This document shows, in pieces, positions 50,046 to 58,947 of a stretch of DNA of 64,000 nucleotides. This DNA is from Aminobacter ciceronei (GTDB lineage Bacteria > Pseudomonadota > Alphaproteobacteria > Rhizobiales > Rhizobiaceae): assembly GCF_014138625.1 (NCBI RefSeq), contig NZ_JACJHY010000021.1, positions 1 through 64,000 of the forward strand, in the 5' to 3' direction. A program made the translations under genes and the position numbers. A model generated the notes under the pieces. The model had not been told where the DNA came from. It saw nothing but the letters and a program-made list of their open reading frames with translations, and did not search any database. The stretch's first letter is position 1; each line of letters opens with the position of its first letter.

Positions 50046-51276
50046 GGCTGGCGACCGTCTCCAGGAAGGAGTTGCCATGGCGGCCGGGCGCCAGGCCGAG
50101 ATGGGCCGCCACCGTTTCGCCGATGTCGGCGAAGGTAAGCCTCAGCCCGATGTCCCCGCCGGAACCGCCCGCAGCGATACCGATCACCGGGATGCGCTCG
50201 CGCGTGTGGTCGGTGCCTGGCCAGGTCGGGTCGTTGCCATGGTCGGCGGTGAGGATGAGCAGGTCGCCCGGCTTCATCCGCGCAAAAGCCTCGGGCAGGC
50301 GCCTGTCGAAGGCCTCGAGGGCTGCGGCATAACCCGGCACGTCGCGGCGATGGCCGAACTCCGTGTCGAAGTCGACGAAGTTGGCGAACACCAGGTCGCC
50401 GTCCCGGGCGTCGTCCATGGCACCGAGCGCTTTGTCGAACATCGCCATGTTGCCGACGCCCTTGCGGATTTCGCTGATACCGCGATGCGCGAAGATGTCG
50501 CCGATCTTGCCGATGCCGATCACCTTGCTGCCGCGTGCGGTGAGGCGGTCGAGCAACGTGTCCTCAGGGGGCGGGGTGGCATAGTCGCGGCGGTTGGGCG
50601 TGCGCTGGAACGTTGCCTTGCTCTCGCCCAGGAAGGGTCGGGCGATGACCCTGCCGATCTTCAGCGGGTCGACGAGGCGGCGGACGACCTGGCATAGCTC
50701 GTAGAGCCGCTCCAACCCGAAATGCGTTTCATGTGCTGCGATCTGCAGCACCGAATCCACCGAGGTGTAGCAGATCGGCTTGCCTGTTCTGACATGCTCT
50801 TCGCCGAACCGTTCGATGATCTCGACGCCGCCGGCGTGGCAGTCGCCCAGAATGCCCGGAACCTTGCCTTCCCTGGATATCGCTTCGGTCAGCGAGGCGG
50901 GGAAGGCCGGAACAGTCTGCGGAAAATAACCCCAGTCGAAAGTGACGGGCAGGGCGGCGATTTCCCAGTGGCCGGAAGGTGTGTCCTTGCCGCTCGAAAC
51001 TTCCTGTGCCGCACCGAAAAAGGCGCCGGCACGTAGCGGCGTGCCGGCGGCGAATTCGAACCCTGTCGCCCGCCTGGCGGCGAGGCCAAGCCCGAGCGAT
51101 GCCATATTCGGCACCTCTAGCGGGCCGCTGCGCAAACCGACGCGGTCGCCGCGGCCCTCGGCGCAGGCGCTCGCAATGTGCCCGAACGTGTCGGAACCGA
51201 CGTCGCCGAAGTGCGCGGCGTCGGCCGCCCCGCCAATGCCGAAGGAATCCAGAACAAACAGGAATGCACGCGCCAT
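50038..51276 (-). CDS. deoB: Phosphopentomutase DeoB
   Basis: DeoB interconverts ribose or deoxyribose 1- and 5-phosphates in nucleoside salvage. The 412-residue alkaline-phosphatase-superfamily enzyme starts [20 protein letters not shown] (metal-binding Asp). The nucleophile-bearing motif is [12 protein letters not shown], and the C-terminal metal site is [19 protein letters not shown]. Its end overlaps the mutM start, so the two are co-transcribed. No other deo genes are in the window. Confidence 0.96.
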   Translation of the reverse strand: MARAFLFVLDSFGIGGAADAAHFGDVGSDTFGHIASACAEGRGDRVGLRSGPLEVPNMASLGLGLAARRATGFEFAAGTPLRAGAFFGAAQEVSSGKDTPSGHWEIAALPVTFDWGYFPQTVPAFPASLTEAISREGKVPGILGDCHAGGVEIIERFGEEHVRTGKPICYTSVDSVLQIAAHETHFGLERLYELCQVVRRLVDPLKIGRVIARPFLGESKATFQRTPNRRDYATPPPEDTLLDRLTARGSKVIGIGKIGDIFAHRGISEIRKGVGNMAMFDKALGAMDDARDGDLVFANFVDFDTEFGHRRDVPGYAAALEAFDRRLPEAFARMKPGDLLILTADHGNDPTWPGTDHTRERIPVIGIAAGGSGGDIGLRLTFADIGETVAAHLGLAPGRHGNSFLETVASHA

Positions 51277-51382
51277 CTACAAGGGGCTCTCAATTGCCGG
51301 TCCGCCAGACATAGGATCAGTCGCGGACGTTGGCAATTATCCGGCGACAGCTGACAGCTTCGCGGCACAGGGCTGTGCCGGT

Positions 51383-52006
51383 TCAGCAGTTCGTGCAGGG
51401 AACCGATGCGCTCATGCGGGGGCGCAGATAGTAGGTTTCCGACATCGGGATACTGGCGAAAGCCGCGCCCAGGCCAAGCGTCTGTTTGCTTGTGGGTGTC
51501 CAGACGATGACGGGCAGGTAGTCGAGGTTGCTTTCGACGCGGATGAGGAAGGTTCCTCTGATCTTGAGTGCCGTCGGCACCGTTGCCGGAGCGTCTTTGG
51601 GGGCGTCCATCGAGGCAGTGCCGTTCACGAGTTTGCGTGACCAGGCCACCTTTACGACAGGTGTCGGTTCATCGGTTATCTCGATCGCGGTGATCACGAT
51701 CTTGCCGACACTGCGATTGTAGGGCTGCAGGATCGATTCACCGATCTTCATGATCGCATCGATCTCGGCCGTGGTGGTGGTCTGCTGCTGGGTGACGAGG
51801 TCGGCGACCATCGAGCCGACGCGGCTGACCTTCTTGTTGGTCTCGATCCCTTGCGAAACCTCCATGGTCACGAAGTAGAGCGACAACAGCAGCGGCGCGA
51901 TGATGGCGAATTCGACGGCGGCAATACCGCGCCTGTCACCGACCAGCGCGCGAGCGCGACACCGCCATTGCTCCAGCAAGGATCGTGCTCCCGCGCAGAA
52001 AGACAT
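51383..52006 (-). CDS. TadE/TadG-family pilus assembly protein (TadG-like)
   Basis: A 207-residue pseudopilin-like protein. A short N-terminus is followed by the TadE-like signature DRRGIAAVEFAIIAPLLLSLYFVTMEVS, split here as GIAAVEFAIIAPLLLSL: a glycine before a hydrophobic helix with a glutamate at +5. The rest is a periplasmic domain ending in a cysteine pair (PCTNC). AAGGGG precedes the ATG. It lies 47 bases after the tadE gene and is the last gene of the minus-strand pilus arm. It has no von Willebrand A domain, so it is a short member. Confidence 0.82.
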   Translation of the reverse strand: MSFCAGARSLLEQWRCRARALVGDRRGIAAVEFAIIAPLLLSLYFVTMEVSQGIETNKKVSRVGSMVADLVTQQQTTTTAEIDAIMKIGESILQPYNRSVGKIVITAIEITDEPTPVVKVAWSRKLVNGTASMDAPKDAPATVPTALKIRGTFLIRVESNLDYLPVIVWTPTSKQTLGLGAAFASIPMSETYYLRPRMSASVPCTNC

Positions 52007-52053
52007 GTTGCCCCTTTTCCCAGGTCCGCGGCTCTCGTGGCCGATCGGTTCAC

Positions 52054-52632
52054 TCAGTCGTTAAACGGTTCGTTCTGCCAGGTGACGGTCGCGTATTGCA
52101 GGGTCTTGCCGTCCTTGAGGTTCGACATCGATGCCCGCATGAAATCTGTGATGACAGGCCACTTGTAGATGACCTGCAGCATGTTCTTGGACATCGAAGG
52201 GCCTGGTGTGACGGCAAAGCCTGTCGTGTCGACATCCCTGTCGCTGGTCAGTTTGAGCTTGACCTTTGCCGCTTCGGCAAAGGTCGGATAGCTGCGCAGA
52301 TCGACGATAAGCTGGGCCTTGCAGTCCTTCGAGACCAGGACTGCAAGCTTCTCGCAAATCTTGTTCTTCAGTTTGTCCTCGGTGAAACCTGCCGCCTTTT
52401 CCTGGCCCGTGCGCAACTGCCGTGCAACTTCGTCGGCGGCATTGGCGAGCACCTGTTGCCCGGCAAACGCAATGCAGCTTTCCAGGATGGCAAAGACCAG
52501 CAGCGAGAACGGGATCGCCAGCACGGCGAATTCGATCGCTGTACTGCCGCTCCGGTTCCGCATGAACCTGATGAGGTGGCTTGGCTTGGATCCGTTCACA
52601 TCAATGCCTTCTGCAACCGCTGCTGCGCTCAT
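52054..52632 (-). CDS. tadE: TadE-family pilus assembly protein (pseudopilin)
   Basis: A 192-residue protein with the TadE motif NRSGSTAIEFAVLAIPFSLL: G followed by a glutamate at +5 of the hydrophobic stretch, as in the Flp pilin. TadE proteins are processed by the prepilin peptidase and are needed for Flp pilus biogenesis. The remainder is a soluble periplasmic domain without known sub-motifs. The first ATG gives a 20-residue lead before the motif; ATG 52563 (MRNRSGSTAIEF) is another start. Second gene of a three-gene minus-strand arm. Confidence 0.85.
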   Translation of the reverse strand: MSAAAVAEGIDVNGSKPSHLIRFMRNRSGSTAIEFAVLAIPFSLLVFAILESCIAFAGQQVLANAADEVARQLRTGQEKAAGFTEDKLKNKICEKLAVLVSKDCKAQLIVDLRSYPTFAEAAKVKLKLTSDRDVDTTGFAVTPGPSMSKNMLQVIYKWPVITDFMRASMSNLKDGKTLQYATVTWQNEPFND

Positions 52633-52766
52633 GTCCCGACCGCGTTCCGTGGTTCGCGTCGACGTATAAGGGAAAGCTGTTGAGGTCCGGTTTGAATGAC
52701 CGGGAAAATTGTGCGAATCCGGTTTACCCGCGGCTAACCACGCGGCGCAGTGTCACGCATCGACAC

Positions 52767-53192
52767 CTACTGGCTGGCGTTCATCTCGCTCTCGGACATC
52801 CGCTCGGCATCGCTCTTGTAGGAGCTCTCGCAATAGGGCGTGCAGGACAGCGTCTGGATCTCCGAACGCCGGTAGATGCGGACGGATGAGGCGTCATGGC
52901 GGATAACCGTCACCTGCTCGTCGACGATCGGGCTGCCGTCGGCATCGAGCACCACGAGGTTGGTGACTCCGAAACCCTTGCCGGTGAGCACGATGGTCGA
53001 GGCGTCCTGTATGGCAGCATCGGCGATCGCCGAATTGCCGACCACAATGGTATCGGCCGGGCGCGTGAGCCGCACGATCTTGGCCTGGTTCATCGTCACT
53101 TCAATGCCCGCGCCGGCATATGCGTATGTTGCGGCCGCGAGAGATGCCAGCCAGGCGCAGGTTCCCAGGACATAAAGGTTTGGCTTGGCCAT
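52767..53192 (-). CDS. Stand-alone pilus/secretin N-terminal domain protein (CpaC/RcpA N-domain-like)
   Basis: A 141-residue exported protein with a signal peptide (KPNLYVLGTCAWLASLAAATYAYA, shown in part: LGTCAWLASLAAATYAYA). Its body, VRLTRPADTIVVGNSAIADA through TGKGFGVTNLVVLDADGS, matches the plan of the N-terminal domain of CpaC in this same locus (SVVIDLPSDAYDILVANPAV through LFGKAVGETNIFVFGPNG). It therefore looks like a secretin N-domain without the secretin. Two cysteines sit near the C-terminus (LSCTPYCE). GAGGGGG precedes the ATG. Divergent from the pilin gene, it may regulate or assist secretin assembly. Confidence 0.85.
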   Translation of the reverse strand: MAKPNLYVLGTCAWLASLAAATYAYAGAGIEVTMNQAKIVRLTRPADTIVVGNSAIADAAIQDASTIVLTGKGFGVTNLVVLDADGSPIVDEQVTVIRHDASSVRIYRRSEIQTLSCTPYCESSYKSDAERMSESEMNASQ

Positions 53193-53556
53193 GTCGTCGC
53201 CCCCTCGGCGGCTGTCGGTGTCGGTCCACTGTTCAATGGAAGATGAACGACTTTGGTGAACCAACGGTTAAGCGTTGCATGGTGACAACCATAGGGCGAG
53301 GCGGCATCCCTTTCGAACAGTCTTCATGTCACGTTGCCGGCGCCGAAGAACGCCTTCCCGAGGCAGGGGCCATCCCTGACAATTGTTGGGCTGCGCTTAG
53401 TTCGCAGTTAACCAAATGGAGCCAAGCCGCCACGAAAGGATTCGGTAAGGCTGTTTCTTAAGTCGATCGAAAGAGCTCCCCGCTAGGTTGCAGTCATCCG
53501 ATCGACGACAAAGAAATGTTGGCGGAAGTGCTGTAACACGGAGCAAGGAGCTTATC
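53193..53556. promoter_or_regulatory. Divergent promoter region between the N-domain gene and flp
   Basis: No gene is credible in these 364 bases. Two partial CtrA-like sites are visible: TTAACCAA at 53408-53415 and ACGGTTAA (reverse TTAACCGT) at 53264-53271. The region should hold promoters for both the flp pilin and the minus-strand pilus arm. Confidence 0.45.
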
Positions 53557-53730
53557 ATGTCGAACCTCATCGCACGTTTTGTGAAGGACGAATCCGGCGC
53601 GACCGCCATCGAATACGGTCTGATCGCCACGCTTATCGCGCTTGCCATCATCGTTGCCGCCGGCAGCGTCGGCACGCAGCTGGATGCACGCTTCGACGCC
53701 ATCGCAACGGCGCTGACGCCCGCCCCGTAA
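53557..53730 (+). CDS. flp: Flp-family type IVb pilin
   Basis: A 57-residue prepilin, the structural subunit of the Tad pilus. A 14-residue leader ending in Gly14 is followed by the mature N-terminus ATAIEYGLIATLIALAII, with Glu at +5 and Tyr at +6, exactly as Flp pilins require. The strong AAGGAG site six bases before the ATG fits a highly expressed gene. A terminator follows, so it is transcribed separately from cpaA. Cleavage should be by CpaA, encoded next. Confidence 0.96.
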   Translation: MSNLIARFVKDESGATAIEYGLIATLIALAIIVAAGSVGTQLDARFDAIATALTPAP

Positions 53731-53776
53731 TATGGGCGCAAAGCCTCTCCGGCGCTTCAGTCGGTAAGGTTCACGG

Positions 53777-53805
53777 AAGGCTGCTCGCGTTGAGCAGCCT
53801 TTTTG
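53777..53805 (+). terminator. Intrinsic terminator after the flp pilin gene
   Basis: AAGGCTGCTC / GAGCAGCCTT with a GCGTT loop, followed by TTTTG. It isolates pilin mRNA from the cpa operon, a common way to make pilin more abundant than assembly proteins. Confidence 0.9.
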
Positions 53806-53905
53806 CTTTCGGGCGGCAATCGATGGATCCCGCCGCCGGTTCATCGAAGCTTAATGCCGCTTCGTTAGCTTCGACCCATGTGGTGTGAATGGCGGAGATG
53901 TAGCC

Positions 53906-54427
53906 ATGCTTGAAGCGTTGATTTTTGTCGTATTTCCCTTCTGCATGGTCTTTTCAGCCGTCTCCGACACCTTGTCGATGACGATCGCCAATCGTGTGCC
54001 GCTGCTGCTGCTCGGTGTGTTCCTCGTTGTTGCACCGCTAACTGGAATGGCGTGGGCGGATATCGGTTTGCATCTTGCCGCCGGTGCCTTGCTGCTGACG
54101 GTTACATTTGCTTTGTTTGCCTTTGGCGGCATGGGCGGCGGCGACGCAAAGCTGATCGCTGCCACCGGCGTCTGGATGGGGCTAGGTATGCCCCTGATGG
54201 AGTATCTGCTCACCTCGACGATCCTTGGTGGTGTCCTGACGCTCTCGATCCTGGCTTTCCGGAGTTCGTTGCTGTCTCGCGTCGTCAGCCAGAACATGTT
54301 CCTCAAGAACTTCTCCGAAGACGCAGGCGGCGTGCCCTATGGCATTGCCCTTGGGCTCGGCGGGCTCGTCACCTACCCGGCCTCGCCGCTGGCGGTCTGG
54401 GCAGTGGAGCGTCTGGCGTCACAATAG
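53906..54427 (+). CDS. cpaA: Prepilin peptidase CpaA/TadV
   Basis: A 173-residue inner-membrane aspartyl protease of the type IV leader peptidase family. The catalytic aspartates are in SAVSDTLSMTIANR (about residue 20) and GGMGGGDAKL (GxGD motif, about residue 77). Five to six hydrophobic segments are visible. I chose the ATG giving MLEALIFVV, with GGAGA seven bases upstream; a GTG seven codons earlier is possible. It removes leaders from Flp and TadE-type proteins. It heads the plus-strand assembly genes. Confidence 0.93.
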   Translation: MLEALIFVVFPFCMVFSAVSDTLSMTIANRVPLLLLGVFLVVAPLTGMAWADIGLHLAAGALLLTVTFALFAFGGMGGGDAKLIAATGVWMGLGMPLMEYLLTSTILGGVLTLSILAFRSSLLSRVVSQNMFLKNFSEDAGGVPYGIALGLGGLVTYPASPLAVWAVERLASQ

Positions 54428-54479
54428 CCCTGCAGACACCACGCGTAAGAAACAATTAATCACGCTTGTAAGGACTGCA

Positions 54480-54487
54480 TTAACCAT
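54480..54487 (+). promoter_or_regulatory. CtrA-like motif TTAACCAT upstream of cpaB
   Basis: The exact octamer TTAACCAT, the half-site reported for CtrA in rhizobia, lies 68 bases before the cpaB start. CtrA controls pilus genes in several alphaproteobacteria. A single octamer can occur by chance, so this is a pointer only. Confidence 0.4.
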
Positions 54488-54554
54488 AAGTTGACGATTG
54501 CCTATGCAAAGTCCGGCTTGGCTTGATGGGGTGCCAGGGCGAGGTTTCGGACAA

Positions 54555-55370
54555 ATGGCTGCATCGCGACTGATGATACTGGGCGTAGCGGTCGCTGCCG
54601 CAGGCGGCGCCGGTTTTGTCGCCAAGAACATGTCGGCACCGCCGCCGGCCGAGGTCATTGTCGAGTCCGGCCCACAACAGCCACAGATTGCCCTTACGGA
54701 TGTTCTGGTGCTGACCGCCGACGTGCCCATGGGTGGCACCGTCGAAAACAACATCGGCTGGCAGCCCTGGCCCAGTGACGGCGTCAATCCCAATTTCATT
54801 ACCCGGGATGCCGAGCCCGAAGCGCTCGACAAGTTCAAAGCCTCAGTGGCGCGACTTGCCATGTACAGTGGCGAGCCGCTGCGCAAGTCCAAGCTGATCG
54901 GCGAAGGCCAGAGCTTCATGTCGGCGGTCCTGCCGTCCGGCATGCGCGCTGTCGCCACCACGATCTCCGCCGACACTTCGGCTGGTGGTTTCATCCTGCC
55001 CAACGACTATGTCGACGTCATCATGACGCGCCGCACCGACGCATCGAAATCCGGCGGCGGCTTCACCACCGAAACCATTCTCAGTAACATCCGCGTCCTG
55101 GCCATCGATCAGGCCATCCAGGAGGATGAGGAAGGCAAGAAGGTCAAGGTTGGCGAAACCGCCACGCTCGAGCTTACGCCGCAGCAGGCCGAAATCATCA
55201 CCGTGGCGCAGCAGATGGCTGACCGACTGACACTGGCGCTGCGTTCGGTTGCCGACACCCAGCAGAAGAACCTCGCCGAGGCCGATTATCTGGTTTCCGG
55301 CTCAGGCAAGCGCGGAACGGTGCGGCTCATCAAATCTGGCGAGATTTCTGAATCGGGAGCACGGAAATGA
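54555..55370 (+). CDS. cpaB: Flp pilus assembly protein CpaB (RcpC)
   Basis: CpaB is a periplasmic, inner-membrane-anchored protein of the Tad secretion channel. The 271-residue protein starts MAASRLMILGVAVAAAGGAG (membrane anchor, about residues 5-25). A SAF-like domain (about 50-115; TADVPMGGTVENNIGWQPWP) and the FMSAVLPSGMRAVATTISAD block follow. The start chosen gives the family-like N-terminus; ATG 54504 or TTG 54498 would add up to 19 residues. It overlaps cpaC by four bases. Confidence 0.92.
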   Translation: MAASRLMILGVAVAAAGGAGFVAKNMSAPPPAEVIVESGPQQPQIALTDVLVLTADVPMGGTVENNIGWQPWPSDGVNPNFITRDAEPEALDKFKASVARLAMYSGEPLRKSKLIGEGQSFMSAVLPSGMRAVATTISADTSAGGFILPNDYVDVIMTRRTDASKSGGGFTTETILSNIRVLAIDQAIQEDEEGKKVKVGETATLELTPQQAEIITVAQQMADRLTLALRSVADTQQKNLAEADYLVSGSGKRGTVRLIKSGEISESGARK

Positions 55371-56887
55371 GGTCCTGCATCAGACTTCTGGCGACCGCTG
55401 CCACAGCCCTTGGCATCCTGGCCGGCGGCTCCCTTGTTGCCAATCTCGCCCCGGCTTCCGCAGCCCAGGCCAAGATCGGCTCGAACACGACCAACAGCCA
55501 GCGCGTCAAGCTAGGTCTCAACAAATCGGTTGTCATCGACCTGCCGAGCGACGCCTATGACATCCTCGTCGCCAACCCGGCCGTTGCGGACGCCGTCACC
55601 CGTACGGCGCGGCGCATCTACCTGTTCGGCAAGGCGGTCGGTGAAACCAACATCTTCGTTTTTGGCCCCAATGGCGAGCAGATCGTCAGCCTCGATCTCT
55701 CTGTCGAGCGCGACGTTGCCGGCCTCGAGGATTACATCAAGCGCTTCATCCCCAGCGCCGACATCAAGGTCGAACTGCTGAACGACAACGTCGTGCTGAC
55801 CGGCACCGTCGACACCCCGCTCGATGCCAAGCGCGCCGTCGACCTGGCGACGATCTTCGTGACAGGCGGTGAGGCGACGACTGGTCAGTATTCGCAGACT
55901 GCCTCCGGCGGATCCCAGAACGGCGGCGTCGATATCGATAACCCCGACCAGACGCGCCAGAAGAGCAAGATCGTCAACCTGCTCCAGATCGTCGGCGACG
56001 ATCAGGTGATGCTGAAGGTCACCGTCGCCGAAGTCAGCCGCAACATCATGAAGCAGCTTGGCGTCAACATGCTGGCGAATGGCGGCGCAGACGGCATTAG
56101 TTGGGGCATAGCAAACGCCGCGACAGGCGGTCTGGGCGCGCCGTTATCGGGCAAAAACTTCTCATTGATTGGCAAGAATGGCCTTGAAGCCTCGATCAAC
56201 GCCATGGATCAGGCAGGTGTCCTGAAAACCCTTGCCGAGCCGACCTTGACGGCAGTGTCGGGCGAGCAGGCGACTTTCCGCGTTGGCGGCGAGTACAACA
56301 TGTTGCGAGAGGTTTCGGCGCCAAAGATGAACGACCAGGGCGTCGTCACCGACCCCGGCGGCCTCCGCTACGAGACGATGGAATATGGCATCAGCCTTGA
56401 GTTCAAGCCTGTCGTGCTCTCGCCTGGGCGCATCAGCCTGAAGGTTCGGACGGCGGTCTCCGAACCGACAAATGAATCACCGGGCGCCAGTGGTTCCAAT
56501 CCGATGCTGCCGTCGTTGCGCAAGCGTCTTGCCGATACGACAGTTGAACTTCCGTCTGGCGGCTCGATGATGATTGCCGGTCTCGTTCGCGACGACGTCA
56601 AACAGATCATGGGCGGGGTGCCCGGTCTTTCGAAAGTGCCGATCCTTGGCACGTTGTTTCGCAGTCGCGACTTTATCCGCAATGAATCCGAATTGGTCAT
56701 CATCGTGACCCCATATCTGGCGCGCCCGGTTGCACGCAATGAACTCGCCAAGCCTGACGACAATTTCAGCGTTGCCAGCGATGGCGCCGGTATTTTCCTC
56801 GGCCGCGTCAACCGGGTCTACGGCACCATGAAAACCGACAAGCCCATGGGCCGCTATCACGGCGTCGTCGGCTTCATTTACAAATGA
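55367..56887 (+). CDS. cpaC: Secretin CpaC (RcpA) of the Tad pilus
   Basis: CpaC forms the outer-membrane pore for the Flp pilus. The 506-residue protein has a signal peptide (about residues 1-32), a pilus N-terminal domain (about 48-120), a BON-like domain (about 125-165) and the C-terminal secretin domain (about 245-470). The latter has the segment TLAEPTLTAVSGEQATFRVGGE and VPILGTLFRSRDF. It overlaps both cpaB and cpaD (ATGA each), so the three are coupled. A free-standing relative of its N-domain is encoded upstream on the other strand. Confidence 0.95.
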   Translation: MRSCIRLLATAATALGILAGGSLVANLAPASAAQAKIGSNTTNSQRVKLGLNKSVVIDLPSDAYDILVANPAVADAVTRTARRIYLFGKAVGETNIFVFGPNGEQIVSLDLSVERDVAGLEDYIKRFIPSADIKVELLNDNVVLTGTVDTPLDAKRAVDLATIFVTGGEATTGQYSQTASGGSQNGGVDIDNPDQTRQKSKIVNLLQIVGDDQVMLKVTVAEVSRNIMKQLGVNMLANGGADGISWGIANAATGGLGAPLSGKNFSLIGKNGLEASINAMDQAGVLKTLAEPTLTAVSGEQATFRVGGEYNMLREVSAPKMNDQGVVTDPGGLRYETMEYGISLEFKPVVLSPGRISLKVRTAVSEPTNESPGASGSNPMLPSLRKRLADTTVELPSGGSMMIAGLVRDDVKQIMGGVPGLSKVPILGTLFRSRDFIRNESELVIIVTPYLARPVARNELAKPDDNFSVASDGAGIFLGRVNRVYGTMKTDKPMGRYHGVVGFIYK

Positions 56888-57612
56888 GCGGGGATAGGGG
56901 CATGTCTCAGGCAATCTTCACACGTACCGCCGACCGCGACAGACCGGTCAATGCGCGCTTCCTTGGTTCACTGCTTGCAGCTGCCGCGGTGGCATTGCTG
57001 GCAGGCTGCGCCAATCGTGACAGCGTCGTCGTCGGCTCGATCCCCGACGACTACCGCACCAATCATCCCATCGTCATTGCCGAGAAGAACCAGACCCTCG
57101 ACATTCCGGTGGGTGCTGGTGATACCGGCATTACCAGAGGGCAGAGGATTACTTTCGAAGGATACCTGCAGCATTATGATCGCAATGCGGCCCCGACGCT
57201 GACGATCATGACCCCTGCGGGCGGGGCCAACGACGCTGCAGCTTCGAGGACTGCCCGTGGCTTGATGAACGTCGCGATGAAGGCCGGCGTTCCCAGAAAC
57301 CGGATCGCCATCACCCGCTACCAGAGCGAGTACCCCGAAGCATCGTCACCCATCCGCGTTGTTTACGCGGCGATGAGGGCGCAGACGGGCCGTTGCGGCA
57401 CCTGGCCGGCGGATATCGCCGACACGACCGAGAACAAACTCCACGCCAATTTCGGCTGTTCCTATCAGAACAATCTCGCGGCGCAGATCGCCAACCCGGC
57501 AGACCTGCTCGGGCCACGCAAGCAATCCGAGATCGATGCCGAAAACCGCAACGTGGTGATCGACCAGTATCGAAAGCCGCCGGCTCCCTGGGATCCGGAA
57601 ACATTCTATTGA
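56884..57612 (+). CDS. cpaD: Pilus assembly lipoprotein CpaD
   Basis: CpaD is an outer-membrane lipoprotein that supports the secretin. The 242-residue protein has an N-terminal helix ending in the lipobox LLAGC (about residues 38-42). The body includes DDYRTNHPIVIAEKNQTLDIPVG, shown in part as YRTNHPIVI, the family signature, and ends with a proline-rich tail. The start overlapping the cpaC stop (ATGA) is used; ATG 56902 with an AGGGGC site also fits. It needs Lnt and the lipoprotein pathway for maturation. Confidence 0.92.
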   Translation: MSGDRGMSQAIFTRTADRDRPVNARFLGSLLAAAAVALLAGCANRDSVVVGSIPDDYRTNHPIVIAEKNQTLDIPVGAGDTGITRGQRITFEGYLQHYDRNAAPTLTIMTPAGGANDAAASRTARGLMNVAMKAGVPRNRIAITRYQSEYPEASSPIRVVYAAMRAQTGRCGTWPADIADTTENKLHANFGCSYQNNLAAQIANPADLLGPRKQSEIDAENRNVVIDQYRKPPAPWDPETFY

Positions 57613-57634
57613 TGGGATTTGGGGGCAGTCAGAC

Positions 57635-58918
57635 ATGAGCAATCTCGCCTACGATTCCCCATCCGATGGGGCCGAGCTGTCGCAGCATGATCTTGACGTC
57701 ATGCAGACCTTGAGGCCCGTGCCGCGCATTTCGATCCAGGCCTTCTGCGAGACAGACAGCGTCGCCGGGCCGATTGGCCGCGCCGGCGAGGACCGTCGGA
57801 TGGCCAAGGCCCATCTCCAGGTCCATATGGGCGGTATCGAAACCGCCATCGAGGTCTACAGCGGCGCACCGACCCCGAATCTGATCATCCTGGAGTCGCG
57901 CAGCGAACCCAAGAGCTTGCTTGAGGCGTTGCATCGGCTGTCGGAATATTGCGACCCGAGTTCCAAGGTGGTGGTCATCGGCCATTACAACGACGTCGCG
58001 CTCTATCGCGAGCTGATCCGCTCGGGCATCTCGGAATATGTCGTGGCGCCTGTCTCCACCGCGGATGTCGTCAGCGTCATCTCCTCGATCTTCGTCGACC
58101 CCGACGCAGAGCCGATCGGACGCTCGATTGCGTTCGTCGGTGCCAAGGGCGGCGTGGGTTCCTCCACCATTGCCCACAACATCGCCTGGGCGATGTCGAG
58201 CCTGTTCAAGTCCGAGGTGGTCGTCGCCGATCTCGACCTGGCCTTTGGCACCGCCAACATCAACTTCGACCAGGACCCGGCCCAGGGCATCGCCGAGGCG
58301 GTGTTTGCGCCGGAACGTGTCGACGAGGTCTATCTCGACCGCCTGCTGGCCCAGTGCGCCGAGCATCTGTCGCTGCTTGCAGCACCCTCGACGCTTGAGC
58401 GCGTCTATGATTTCGACGCCGAGGCCTTCACATCGATCATCGACACGGCCCAGCGCAGCTCGCCGATGCTTGTGCTCGACGTACCCCATATCTGGAGCGG
58501 CTGGAGCAAGAACACACTGCTTCGCGCCGATGAGGTGGTCATCACGGCGACGCCCGAGCTGGCCAATCTGCGCAACACCAAGAACATGGTCGATATGCTG
58601 AAGCGGCTGCGGCCCAACGATCCGCCGCCCAGGTTGATTCTCAACCAGGCCGGGGTGCCGAAACGCCCTGAGATCACCGCCAAGGATTTCGCCGAGCCGC
58701 TTGGCATCTCGCCGTTGGCGGTCATCCCTTTCGACCCGCTGCTGTTCGGCAATGCCGCCAACAATGGACGCATGCTGGGCGAGATGGATGCCAAGAACGC
58801 GGTCGTCCAGACGATCAACGAGATCGCCCATGTTCTCACCGGCCGGTCCGAGGCCAAGGCCAAGAAGGCGTCCGCACTCGGTGGAATTCTCAGTCGGCTG
58901 AAAGCCCGCAAGAAGTGA
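57635..58918 (+). CDS. cpaE: Pilus localisation ATPase CpaE (TadZ)
   Basis: CpaE/TadZ places the Tad machine at its site in the cell. The 427-residue protein has an N-terminal receiver-like domain without phospho-Asp (about residues 30-155) and a MinD/ParA-type ATPase domain. The deviant Walker A is AFVGAKGGVGSSTIAHN (about 166-182), where the usual GKT is SST, as is typical for this family. VVVADLDLAFGTAN and LVLDVPHIW follow. GGGGG precedes the ATG. It lies between cpaD and cpaF with short gaps. Confidence 0.94.
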   Translation: MSNLAYDSPSDGAELSQHDLDVMQTLRPVPRISIQAFCETDSVAGPIGRAGEDRRMAKAHLQVHMGGIETAIEVYSGAPTPNLIILESRSEPKSLLEALHRLSEYCDPSSKVVVIGHYNDVALYRELIRSGISEYVVAPVSTADVVSVISSIFVDPDAEPIGRSIAFVGAKGGVGSSTIAHNIAWAMSSLFKSEVVVADLDLAFGTANINFDQDPAQGIAEAVFAPERVDEVYLDRLLAQCAEHLSLLAAPSTLERVYDFDAEAFTSIIDTAQRSSPMLVLDVPHIWSGWSKNTLLRADEVVITATPELANLRNTKNMVDMLKRLRPNDPPPRLILNQAGVPKRPEITAKDFAEPLGISPLAVIPFDPLLFGNAANNGRMLGEMDAKNAVVQTINEIAHVLTGRSEAKAKKASALGGILSRLKARKK

Positions 58919-58947
58919 TGCCAGTGCGGCGGAGGTGTTAGTCGATC

